Shown here piece after piece: positions 18,431 through 27,021 of a DNA stretch of 64,000 nucleotides (its first letter is position 1; the number at the start of each line of letters is the position of its first letter). The translations under genes and the position numbers were made by a program. The stretch is taken from the NCBI GenBank assembly GCA_963724945.1, contig CAVRWL010000003.1, positions 1,860,001 to 1,924,000 on the forward strand, given 5' to 3'. The notes below the pieces were generated by a model. The model ran no database searches and was not told where the DNA came from. It was given only the letters and a program-made list of their open reading frames with translations. The DNA is from Hyphomicrobium_A sp963724945 (lineage in GTDB: Bacteria > Pseudomonadota > Alphaproteobacteria > Rhizobiales > Hyphomicrobiaceae).

Positions 18431-19171
18431 CTAGATGCACCTCGCTCTACGATGGGATTTGGCTCGTGCGCCCAGATCTTGATCAGCTCCGGTTTCCCCG
18501 TGCCCCTGATGCTGCTCAAGCCGCAGGAATTGGCAGTAGCGTTCAATTTTCAATTGCACCTCGTCGATCGGCGCCATCCCGTCCAACGAACGCAGCTTTC
18601 CCTGCGCGAAGTAGTAGCCGATGAGTGGAGCTGTTTCGCGGTAGTAAGCCATGAGCCGGCTTTTCAGCGTCTCGGGATTGTCATCGGCGCGCCGCGTAAG
18701 CTCTTTGGAGCCGCACACATCGCAGATGCCGGCAGTCTTGGGTGGACGGTAGCGGTCGTGGTAGCCGCTGCCGCACTTGGCGCAACTGAAGCGGCCCGCG
18801 AGCCGATCGATGAGGGCTTCGTCGTCGACCCTGATCTCGATCACGGCGTCGAGGGACTTATGGAGTCGCTCCAACAGAGTATCCAAGACAGCCGCCTGAG
18901 CCAGAGTGCGCGGGAAGCCGTCAAGAATGAAGCCTCCCGCACAATCTGGCTCGAGGAGCCGCGTGGCAATGATGTCGATGACGACGGCGTCGGGAACGAG
19001 CTTGCCCTGCTCCATGATCGCCTTGGCCCTGAGACCAACGTCAATCTCTGCGCGCACGGCCGAGCGCAACATCTCGCCCGTGGAAAGCTGAACCATGCCG
19101 TGGCGTTGAGCCAGGGCCTGGGCTTGCGTGCCCTTGCCTGCACCAGGTGGGCCTAGGAAGACGAGATTCAC
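18431..19171 (-). CDS. adk: Adenylate kinase, zinc-lid type
   Basis: Adk interconverts AMP plus ATP with two ADP. The product has the P-loop GPPGAGKGT at residues 7-15, the AMP-site DGFPRTL, and a long LID with CAKCGSGYHDRY and CDVCG, the four-cysteine zinc site. At 246 residues it is about 30 longer than usual. The extra C-terminal tail after IERYCQFL is Gln/His/Arg-rich and lacks family character, and it runs up to the phasin start. adk usually sits in the ribosomal protein operon, so this is probably a second, dedicated copy that recycles the AMP from acetyl-CoA synthetase. Confidence 0.93.
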   Translation of the reverse strand: MNLVFLGPPGAGKGTQAQALAQRHGMVQLSTGEMLRSAVRAEIDVGLRAKAIMEQGKLVPDAVVIDIIATRLLEPDCAGGFILDGFPRTLAQAAVLDTLLERLHKSLDAVIEIRVDDEALIDRLAGRFSCAKCGSGYHDRYRPPKTAGICDVCGSKELTRRADDNPETLKSRLMAYYRETAPLIGYYFAQGKLRSLDGMAPIDEVQLKIERYCQFLRLEQHQGHGETGADQDLGARAKSHRRARCI

Positions 19172-19564
19172 AGAGCGCCCCCGACCTGCATTCTGCTTGT
19201 CTTACAAAAGCTGCTCATCGCTAACGAGTCGACCAAATGGCGTCTTTGCGATCCTATGTTCGCGGGCCCACACAGACAATTCGACCATCCGCCGCCGCAC
19301 TACGGACGCCGCTCGGGCAATCAGTCGGAGATCAGGAGCGCAGCGGTATGCTTGGTAACACCACTCCGACCGTATTGGAGCGGCAAGCGGACAAACTACT
19401 GACGCCTGCGCAACGGCAGCTTCTGGCCCATCTCGGACATCTCGCTTAGGGGCTGCGCGGTCCGCTTTCAAAGGGCTAAGCGGACCGGCAAAGGTGTGGC
19501 AGCTATCCTCCGACCGTTTGAGCTAACAGCTTGAAAAGGCTAGCACCTCGCAAGTGGTGTCGTG
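19172..19564. other. Intergenic end of the island, with a 10-bp hairpin
   Basis: No convincing gene is present; a possible 33-codon frame at 19349-19449 has no recognisable family. At 19458-19487 CGGTCCGCTT and AAGCGGACCG form a perfect 10-bp inverted repeat with a 10-base loop. A very similar hairpin lies at 25844-25869. Confidence 0.4.
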
Positions 19565-19631
19565 GCACCAGTCTGGGGGACTGGGGGTCGGGAGTTCAAA
19601 TCTCCCCGCTCCGACCAATAAAATCAATGAC
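19565..19631 (+). repeat. attR-like direct repeat, right copy (tRNA-Pro 3' half remnant)
   Basis: This 53-base exact copy of the tRNA-Pro 3' half, with flank, begins in the anticodon stem. The preceding bases do not continue the D arm or acceptor stem, so it cannot be a tRNA gene. It marks the probable right end of the island that begins at 8443. Confidence 0.8.
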
Positions 19632-20398
19632 GTAGAAAAATACGTCTGCAGACGGAGTAAATGTTGGGGCCCTCGTGGGGCCCCCAAACTTGCCCGGTGA
19701 TGATGCACGTCCCGCGTGCGTGATGAACCGTCTGAGGTTGCTCTGCGTGGCGGTCAGCTGCACCTTCAGCTGAGCTTCGATCCCTTCACGACCTCCCTCT
19801 CCAGCCATGTAGCACGGCGCTCGTCGATCCAGATTCGACGTGGTGCCTCACGGACGTTTCGAGACTTCGTATGTGCCGAGGTGTGTCGAGCGCGAGCAGG
19901 CCGGGCACCACCGCGGCGATGCGACGGTCGCCGGGCTCCATGATTAGCATCGATCTCTTCGGGTCTACGGCGCGAGTGTCGCGATAGAGCTGTCGCTAGC
20001 AAGACCGGACTGCTTTGGCTCGTTTGGGGGGACGCCCACGGCGGGTGACCTGCTTCACATATGGGTCGATGCCGTCCGCCCAGTTACCTGCTAGGTCACA
20101 GGCAAGACGGCCCAGCTTTTCATCTGTGAACCACGGCTGGGCGTTGCGCCGCGGATGTTGCTTCGCTCTATTGAGCGCGTCGAAGCCTTGGAGTTGAATT
20201 CGCGATCGTCGTGAATCCCGGAAAGGGTTCCAGCGATCTGTTTCCTCGGAACGGTTTAGGTTTCAGATGCCGAGACCAAAAATCCAGGGCCTCGCGTCTC
20301 TCCGATATGACAACGGTTGTTGTGCCACGGAGAAGCACAAATCGGCGGGCGTGCGCGCAACTTCGTCTGCTCGTATACATAAGCGGAAGTCGGCGGCG
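19632..20398. other. Mosaic region with coding remnants
   Basis: No intact gene is seen. On the minus strand 19996-20262 is an open stretch without a start codon whose translation looks protein-like (for example GFDALNRAKQHPRRNAQPWF and LACDLAGNWADGIDPYVKQV), ending in a basic RRGRPPKRAKA tail. I do not recognise the family. It is probably the 3' end of a broken gene next to the attachment-site copy. Confidence 0.35.
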
Positions 20399-21172
20399 TC
20401 AGGGGATAGTCAAGAATTTGCGCCGCCACATCACTTGCTCGACAAAGTGCCGTGCCTTTGCACCTTCCTCGCGAAACCGTTTGCTTCGCGGCTCAACCGT
20501 GTCGGCAAGCACCTTCTGTTCGATCACGTCCATCATGGTGTCGACCATCGGCGGTCGGCAGAGAAAGAGTTTGTTAGCGATGTAAGCGAAGGGGCTGAGG
20601 GAACGTGGCGTGCAGAAAAAGAGGTTGATCGCCTCGTTCACGCCGAGCGTAAGGGGATTAAGAAAATCGTCGGCCGCGACAATTCCGCGTGCAGACAGTA
20701 TTTTCTCCGTCATCCTTAGGTCCCAAAAGACATCCTGGAAATCATGCGAGCCGTCAATGCTGACAAATCTCGGCGCGGCGCCGAGATAGTCGAGAAGTTC
20801 TTCCGCCGTGCATTGAGTTGATGGCTTGCTGACAAGCATCGGCGGGGTATCGGTCAGCGCGGCGAGAGTTTCAGCGACCGCCTCTTTGCTGATGTATTGG
20901 AATGTATCGATCCCGACGACGCGCTCTCCATGTTTCGCGGCCCTGAGTAGCAGAGAAAAATACCGACCGCCGTAAACTCCGATTTCAAGTAGTGGTCCTT
21001 CGATGCCGCTCGCGGCCTGCCAGTCCAGCATGTCCATTGTCCGGATCGCGGTGTAATCCTCCAGCCAGCCTTGCAGGCTGTGAACCACTTCTCTTAGGTA
21101 CGTATAGGGATCGCTTGTGCGCGGGACGCATTTCATCGCTTTAATGGCCATTGGGAAACTGATAAACGGCAA
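20399..21172 (-). CDS. Class I SAM-dependent methyltransferase
   Basis: The 257-residue product has a Rossmann-type methyltransferase core of the Methyltransf_24 kind: motif I in LLEIGVYGGRYFSLLL, the acidic end of strand 2 in RVVGIDTFQYI, then FVSIDGSHDFQDVFWDLRMTEKIL and GGIVAADDF-like motifs with the substrate-side histidine and aspartates. Such enzymes often modify sugars or small molecules, which agrees with the glycosyltransferase downstream. The exact substrate is unknown. ATG at 21172 is used; one at 21151 is also possible. Confidence 0.8.
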   Translation of the reverse strand: MPFISFPMAIKAMKCVPRTSDPYTYLREVVHSLQGWLEDYTAIRTMDMLDWQAASGIEGPLLEIGVYGGRYFSLLLRAAKHGERVVGIDTFQYISKEAVAETLAALTDTPPMLVSKPSTQCTAEELLDYLGAAPRFVSIDGSHDFQDVFWDLRMTEKILSARGIVAADDFLNPLTLGVNEAINLFFCTPRSLSPFAYIANKLFLCRPPMVDTMMDVIEQKVLADTVEPRSKRFREEGAKARHFVEQVMWRRKFLTIP

Positions 21173-21553
21173 AACCTAGCATGGGGGGTTGCCGCAGTCG
21201 AACTGTGGCGAAAGGAGGCCGTTAGGTGTCGAGCACGCGGTCTCAGACCTTGAGTCGGGCTGGAAAGGTGCAATAGTGAGCCGCCGAGGTTTCGAGCCGG
21301 ACTCCGAGGACGCATGCTGATCAGAAGTGCGGTCAGCTATGAACTGCCGCGTAGTGATGGTTCGACGCGCCCATGTGCAGGTCAATCAAAGGTATCCCGT
21401 GGAAGTCCCGGGAGTGGTTGATTGTGGGTGGAGGATCAGGATTTGGAATGGGCGATTTAGCGCTCCCTTACATTCTGCCAAAGATTGTCGACTCGCGCCT
21501 AGAAACCATCAAGTTTGTGAATTCTACTGGCGGCGCTTCGTGCCCGGCGAGCC
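21173..21553. other. Intergenic between divergent methyltransferase and radical SAM genes
   Basis: A forward frame from 21373 contains a short protein-like piece (WLIVGGGSGFGMGDLALPYI) before it runs into the radical SAM gene in another frame. It may be an N-terminal remnant of an unrelated gene. Otherwise nothing is recognised. Confidence 0.3.
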
Positions 21554-22802
21554 TTGTCGCCGCAGGTCACCCATCAGCCGATCGATGCCACTGTGGATCT
21601 GACGACCACCTGCCAGCTGCATTGCCCCTATTGTGCGGTCGGCAACGGCACGATGGATCGTCCAGTCTCTACCATGACGCCAGAGCGCTACAGCCACATT
21701 TTATCCGGCATCGGCCTCGAAGCGTTCATCATATGGTACTTCAGCACCGGCGAGCCGCTGCTGCACAAACAATTGTTCACCCTTGTGTCGACCTCGAAGC
21801 ATCAGCAGATTTTTTCCGCGATCTCGACAAATTTAAGTCTCCCGCTCAGCGATACCCGTATCGATGAGTTGATCCGGTCAGGGCTCGGGATGATTAGTGT
21901 CGCGATGGACGGCACCACGGCCGAGTCCTATGGACGATATCGCGTGGGCGGGAAGTTCGATCTCGTAGTCGAAAACATCCGCCGACTCGTGGCGCGGAAG
22001 GCTGAGCTGGGTATCGAATTCCCGCTGATCGAGTGGCGTTTCTTGCGGTTCCGCCACAATCAGCACGAGGAGGAAGCTGCGCGCAGCATGGCCGCTGAAC
22101 TCAGCGTTGACCTCCTCGAGTTCTTTCCCGGTTCCGCTCCGCCTGATGCCACGGACAATCAAGTCCAGGCGACGAACGCCCCATTGGTCGGTCCAGAAGT
22201 GTCGGGGCCGGGGCTTGAGCGGAAGCGCATGGCGCCGCGCGGGCTACTCGATGAGTTTCTTGCAGATGAGCCCCCCGCCTATGGATTGCCCGCAGCGAAG
22301 ACTAGCGAGCGCAAGTGCGACTGGCTCTATTTCGGCACAATGATCTACCCGAACGGAGCCGTTGGGCCTTGCTGTGTCGCCAATGACAAGAACGACGACT
22401 TCTCCAACATTGACGACTTTGCCACGTTCAAGGACGCCTGGAACGCTTCGAAATTCCGGCAAGCGCGAGACCTCTTCGCGACCAAGAAATCGGTCGGGCA
22501 CCGTGTGTGACCGATGCCCTCTTCCGGACGCCCAAACCTATCAATTCGGGCAAAAGATTCGCGGAATTTTGCGAATTGCGCCGCCGTGGGTGCTAAAGGT
22601 CCTGGATGCCGCGCCAAATCAGTTCTTCTTTGATGTCGACAAACTGCTCATGCCGCAAGAGGTCGGCAGCATCGTCTCACGCCGCCTTGGCGATCGTTAT
22701 AGCTGCATTCGCAATGAAACCTGCAGCGATGTTGTGGCGGCAATCGAGCAACTACCGATTGCTGCGGAGCAGCGTACAGCGATTGTGAGTCTGCTGCGCT
22801 GA
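21554..22802 (+). CDS. Radical SAM/SPASM-domain protein, frameshifted near the C-terminus
   Basis: The protein starts (TTG at 21554) with the radical SAM cluster motif C20-x3-C24-x2-C27 in CQLHCPYC, then STGEPLLH. The C-terminal SPASM region shows KCDWLYF and GPCCVAND. The first frame stops at 22510 (318 residues). The expected continuation, VCDRCPLPDAQTYQFG, which holds the last SPASM cysteines, follows in another frame to 22802. One extra base at about 22494-22502 would explain it. The full product would be about 415 residues. SPASM proteins modify peptides or sugars using extra Fe-S clusters. The substrate is unknown; neighbours suggest cell-surface glycan chemistry. Confidence 0.75.
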
Positions 22803-23292
22803 AACCATGTCTTTGAGCGACTTAGCTAGACCATCAGGTCAAAGCGATTGAGGTAGCCGCGTTATAGAGCTTCAGCAAGATCGAAGGTTGATGGGCCTGG
22901 CCGTGAGATATGCTGAATATAAGTCGGCGTGGGTCGGGATCTGATCATGTCAGACTGGCGCCAAGCACCGCTCCAAAGGAAAAGGGGGCAAGTGTTGGTA
23001 ATCCTCAACCTGGGGCTGGCGAGTGGGTCTTTGGATCGGCGCAACATGAGTTTGCCGGATACTAAGCCGCCAGTGTCGGGCATATGCGGTGCACCAACGC
23101 GTGCTTCGAACGCCGTCGTAGAATATGATGATCGGCTCCCACGTGAACAGCGCGGTGACTTGCTCGCTATCGATCTAAGGCGAGGCCCAGTCGACGGGAG
23201 CCGGGACAACGATGCGCGCATCCACCGCTTCGCGCACTTGTGCCGAGCACTCTACTCGTGCCTAACAGAATGACCCCGGGTCGAGAGCTGCG
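22803..23292. other. Intergenic region, no gene seen
   Basis: In 490 bases there are only low-complexity, arginine-rich frames on both strands and no ribosome-site-plus-start combination that looks real. The switch to AT-richer sequence occurs around 23.29 kb, where the glycosyltransferase begins. Confidence 0.35.
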
Positions 23293-25692
23293 ATGCCAGT
23301 AACAAGTAGAGACGCGAGGTCAAAACCCCGTAAATCAAAAGACCCTTTGAAGCTGCGCAAGCGGCTTTCTAAATTCACTGCTGGCCTTAAGAAATGCACC
23401 GTTCCATCAATTCTCGCACAGACCAAACTGTACTATATTCGCGCCCTTCTAAAGTATTCTGGTCTGTTCAATGAACGATACTACTTGGAGGCGAACCCAG
23501 AGGTTCGTGCTCAAAAAGTTGATCCAATTCTCCATTATCTGCGACACGGAGCATCAGCGGGCCGCAATCCCAGCGAAGCGTTCAGCACCGAAAGATACCT
23601 AGCTGCAAATCCCGACGTAGCCAGCGCCGGCATAAACCCACTCGTCCACTATATTCGCTATGGTCGAAAGGAAGGTCGCTCGCCTCGGCCGGTCCAACTC
23701 TCCGAACGCCGCGCGGAGCACGAGCACAAGCTCATCGATCTTTCTACCACCTTATCGATTTTGGCCGCACATTTGCCCCATCCCAACCCGTTACCAGAAT
23801 CGGTGTCCATTATTGTCCCCGTCTACAACGCACTAAGTCACCTGCAGCGCCTCCTACCATCATTGCTAGATACCGTTGACATCAAACACGAACTGTTTCT
23901 CGTCGACGATGCGAGTTCCGACCCGGGCATCGCTCCTTTACTCGAACAGGCGAAGCGCGAAAGACCGAATATAACAGTCTTACGCAATAGCCCGAACGTA
24001 GGGTTTGTCGAGACGGTAAACCGTTGCGCGCAAGCCGTTAAGGGTCATTTCGTTATTCTCAACACGGACACAGTTCTCCCTCCCCATTGGCTTGAGCGGT
24101 TAATGCAACCAATCTTCGCAGATTCCCGCATTTCCTCCACTACGCCATTTAGTAATGCTGCGACAATCTTCAGCTTTCCAGAGACCGGCAAGGATTGCGC
24201 GCTACTCGGACAACTTACCCCGCAAAGGATGGATAGGTCATTTCGCCACATCTGCTGCCCAGCCGATGTCGACTTGTGTGCACCAACTGGAGTCGGCTTC
24301 TGCATGGGAATCAACGGGATGGCTTGGCGGGAAATAGGGCCATTTGACGCTGCCACGTTTGGAAAAGGCTACGGCGAGGAAAACGACTGGTGTCAACGCG
24401 CCGGCGCAAAGGGGTACTGCAACGTCCTTGTTCCGAACTTGTTTGTCTACCACGCGCACGGGGCCAGTTTTCCCGCCGAAAAGCGCAGAAGCCTCATCGA
24501 AAATAATCTCAGGCGGCTAGCGAAGAAGTGGCCCAACTACTTTCATGATGTCGGCACTCATATTTCCAACGATCCGTGGTCGAGGCTGCGCCATGCCGCC
24601 TTTCTGCATCTCTGCCTAGTAAACAACCCCCTCGTAATTATCGACCACAATATTGGGGGCGGGGCTAATGCATATAGCGATGCCATAATCAAAGCGGCAC
24701 TCACCGAATGCAGGCCCACGCTTCTTTTAACGTATAATACCGCACGTCAAATGTTCGCCGTGGACGCACAATTCGGCGAGGTTCGTGCGTCGTTTGCCAC
24801 AACGACAATGGCGTGGGTTGCACACCTCCTTAGCTACTTAGAGAACGGGGAGGTCGTCTACAATGACCTGGTATCTTGGCCCGCGCCTCTTGAGGTAGTC
24901 GCGTTATTATCAAATTGGCGCAGGAGAACCACCGGGAACCGATTGATTATTCTCTTCCATGATTATCTCCCCATATGCCCGTCTTATAATCTCCTGAATG
25001 CCACCAATGAGTACTGTGCCGTTCCAGAGGATCTTTCCGAATGCCTGCGCTGTCTTGCAAGCAATTCGAATGCCGTCTACAAAACTGACATCAAAAGCTG
25101 GCGCGCGAGATGGGGAGGTCTGTTGACCGCAGCCGATGAAGTGGTTTGCTTTTCAAATTCAAGCGCAGAAATTGTGAAGAAGGCTTGGGAGCTACCGTCT
25201 GCCAAAATGAGTGTTCGTCCGCATTCTCCGTTGCACCACTTCGATAAGCTTAGGTTTACAAGGCGCCCGGCGGATCCCATTGTCATTGGAGTGGTTGGCG
25301 CGCTCACTCTGGCCAAGGGCGCGAGAATCGTCTCCGATATAAGTAGACTGCTTCTCCGCGAGCAGCCGGGGTCGAAGATAGTTGTCCTTGGCTTGGTCGA
25401 TGCTAAATATATAAGAAAAAGCAAAAACCTAATGATCCATGGGCAGTATGATCGGCGTGATCTTCCGGATCTTATCGCCAAATATGGAATCAATCTAGGC
25501 GTTGTTCCCTCTATATGGCCAGAAACATTCTCTTATGTAACTCAAGAGTTGATCGAGATTGGAATCCCCCTGGTATCTTTTGATATCGGAGGGCAGGCTG
25601 AGCAAGTCCGTAAATATGGAAATGGAATAGTGGTTGACGAGATAACGGCCGAAGCGTTAGTGAGAGGTATTATCGCATTTTATGGGGAATAG
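23293..25692 (+). CDS. Two-domain glycosyltransferase (GT2 + GT4-like) with N-terminal repeats
   Basis: The 799-residue protein has three parts. Residues about 59-131 are two copies of a repeat of the form F-(x3)-YL-(x2)-NP-(x)-V ... HY-(x3)-G-(x3)-GR-(x)-P, often found ahead of bacterial surface glycosyltransferases. Residues about 170-430 are a GT2 domain: VSIIVPVYNA, LFLVDDASSD, NVGFVETVNR and the metal-binding ILNTDTVLP, with GYGEENDWCQR. Residues about 440-799 are GT4-like, with HDYLP, IGVVGALTLAKGA, GQYDRRDL and a PETFSYVTQELIEIGIP donor-site motif. It likely adds two sugars to a surface polymer. Codon use is AT-richer than the flanks, suggesting transfer. Confidence 0.88.
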   Translation: MPVTSRDARSKPRKSKDPLKLRKRLSKFTAGLKKCTVPSILAQTKLYYIRALLKYSGLFNERYYLEANPEVRAQKVDPILHYLRHGASAGRNPSEAFSTERYLAANPDVASAGINPLVHYIRYGRKEGRSPRPVQLSERRAEHEHKLIDLSTTLSILAAHLPHPNPLPESVSIIVPVYNALSHLQRLLPSLLDTVDIKHELFLVDDASSDPGIAPLLEQAKRERPNITVLRNSPNVGFVETVNRCAQAVKGHFVILNTDTVLPPHWLERLMQPIFADSRISSTTPFSNAATIFSFPETGKDCALLGQLTPQRMDRSFRHICCPADVDLCAPTGVGFCMGINGMAWREIGPFDAATFGKGYGEENDWCQRAGAKGYCNVLVPNLFVYHAHGASFPAEKRRSLIENNLRRLAKKWPNYFHDVGTHISNDPWSRLRHAAFLHLCLVNNPLVIIDHNIGGGANAYSDAIIKAALTECRPTLLLTYNTARQMFAVDAQFGEVRASFATTTMAWVAHLLSYLENGEVVYNDLVSWPAPLEVVALLSNWRRRTTGNRLIILFHDYLPICPSYNLLNATNEYCAVPEDLSECLRCLASNSNAVYKTDIKSWRARWGGLLTAADEVVCFSNSSAEIVKKAWELPSAKMSVRPHSPLHHFDKLRFTRRPADPIVIGVVGALTLAKGARIVSDISRLLLREQPGSKIVVLGLVDAKYIRKSKNLMIHGQYDRRDLPDLIAKYGINLGVVPSIWPETFSYVTQELIEIGIPLVSFDIGGQAEQVRKYGNGIVVDEITAEALVRGIIAFYGE

Positions 25693-26112
25693 TTCATTGG
25701 TGGAATTGCTTGATGGCTGGTCAAGTGAGTTGTTCTATTACGTCGGCCGCCGGCCCGTCGCTGCCGATCGGCTGGTGTCCGCTTTCGAGTGCTTAGCTGC
25801 CCTGGAATCCGGATTCTGCGTAGGCTCGCAGGGTCGACTGTCGCGTCCGCTTCCTCTGCGAAGCGGACGATCTCCTGGGCACCAGTCGCGCATCTGCGAG
25901 TCTCCTTTGGGTCATGAGCGGCCGTTCAGGGGCTTAGCGCCCGCCGCCGGAAAACCCTCGACAGCGGACATCTCTGAGAGCGCGAACACGGTCGTGAGTG
26001 GCGACCGGAGAACGTCGGTTCCTGTATAAGAGTAGCCAAAACGGTGATGTCAGCGATGGGCCAGTCGCGCATTGTCAATCATGGGATTTCTGCGTTTTGC
26101 AGCGAATAACCG
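25693..26112. other. Intergenic region with a 10-bp hairpin
   Basis: No gene is recognised. CGTCCGCTTC and GAAGCGGACG at 25844-25869 form a perfect 10-bp inverted repeat with a 6-base loop, closely like the hairpin at 19458. About 40 bases further TTTGGGTCATGAGCGGCCGTTC recalls the sequence near 8.85 kb. These may be members of one dispersed repeat family. Confidence 0.4.
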
Positions 26113-26670
26113 TCACGCATCTGGCGCACTCGAACGGCTCAATCTGAAGAAGGCGTAGAAGTAACCGAGCCAGAGGACGACGGAGAGGCCGTAGAAGACG
26201 ACGGTTCGCACCGACCAAAAGGGCCAAGAGCCGGCCGGGCCGACGGCGATGACGTTGGGGTACTTAGAGAAAAGCGTGGAGCGCCACCGGTTCCACATAA
26301 GGGTCATTTCCGTGTTGCGAGACTGGGCGGTCTTGGCGTCGTTGAATACCCGCTCGCTGTTGCGCTTCAACCACCACCAGGAATCGTCGTTGATCAGCTC
26401 GAGCCCCCTGTCGGACCGGTTTCGCATGTAGATGTATTCGATGTCGGCCGTATTGCCACGAGCGTCGGGATCGCTGCGGCGCACTTCCGTCCCCGTTATG
26501 ACGCCGGTCGTCCAGGTCGGACGTGCGTATTCCCATCCAAACCAGAGAGGGATACCCACCACGAGTGCAGCGATGGTGAGAACGGGGCTCTGTTTGCGCC
26601 ACAAGACGAAGGCAAACATGAGAATTGCGAGCAGGACGAGGTACCCATATGACAACCAAGCCTGGAGCAT
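26113..26670 (-). CDS. DUF1523-like membrane protein
   Basis: The 185-residue protein has two N-terminal transmembrane helices, an exposed central domain and a C-terminal helix. The middle, with GVITGTEVRRSD, DIEYIYMR and a Trp-rich ELINDDSWWWLK, resembles the DUF1523 family of predicted inner-membrane proteins. Function is unknown. It is divergent from the AAA+/release-factor fusion gene, and 351 bases separate their starts. Confidence 0.6.
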   Translation of the reverse strand: MLQAWLSYGYLVLLAILMFAFVLWRKQSPVLTIAALVVGIPLWFGWEYARPTWTTGVITGTEVRRSDPDARGNTADIEYIYMRNRSDRGLELINDDSWWWLKRNSERVFNDAKTAQSRNTEMTLMWNRWRSTLFSKYPNVIAVGPAGSWPFWSVRTVVFYGLSVVLWLGYFYAFFRLSRSSAPDA

Positions 26671-27021
26671 GCCTCAAACCTCACTGTGCATTAGACTCGA
26701 AGCGATCGAGCCTCGGCTCCCGACCGGCCAGCGCCGGTCGTCACACCGCTTTTGAGTTCAACGCCTCGCAATAGCCGGTTCTCGCTCAAGTCCCTTCCCT
26801 TTTCAATGGAGTAATGCCCGCGCCGGGGTCCGCCTCTCGTCCATGGTCCTCGAAAATGGTGGCTGCCTCGCGGCGTCAACTACCGGGAGAGCTCCTGCGA
26901 ACTCGCCCGACCGATTGCCGCCGCGCTAGGGTCGGAGGGAGCGACCAGCATCTTCCGGCTTGCCTCAGCGCGCCGGCCCGCGGCACTATGCGGTGAGCCT
27001 CAGCACAACGCACGTAACGAC
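26671..27021. other. Divergent intergenic region with an 8-bp hairpin
   Basis: No gene is seen. CGACCGGC at 26721-26728 and GCCGGTCG at 26733-26740 make a perfect 8-bp inverted repeat with a 4-base loop. It lies about 50 bases upstream of the DUF1523-like start and 280 upstream of the fusion gene, so it could be an operator or an mRNA leader structure. Confidence 0.4.

Noticed and set aside
19565..19617. Second tRNA-Pro gene
   Set aside because: Only the anticodon, T arm and 3' acceptor strand are present. The 5' acceptor and D arm are missing, so it is an attachment-site copy and not a tRNA.
22862..23273. Overlapping frames of 114 and 119 codons on opposite strands
   Set aside because: Neither has a ribosome site or recognisable protein pattern, so I treat the region as non-coding.
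25682..26029. 115-codon frame after the glycosyltransferase
   Set aside because: It starts inside the glycosyltransferase end and covers a perfect hairpin and repeat-like text. Composition is not protein-like.
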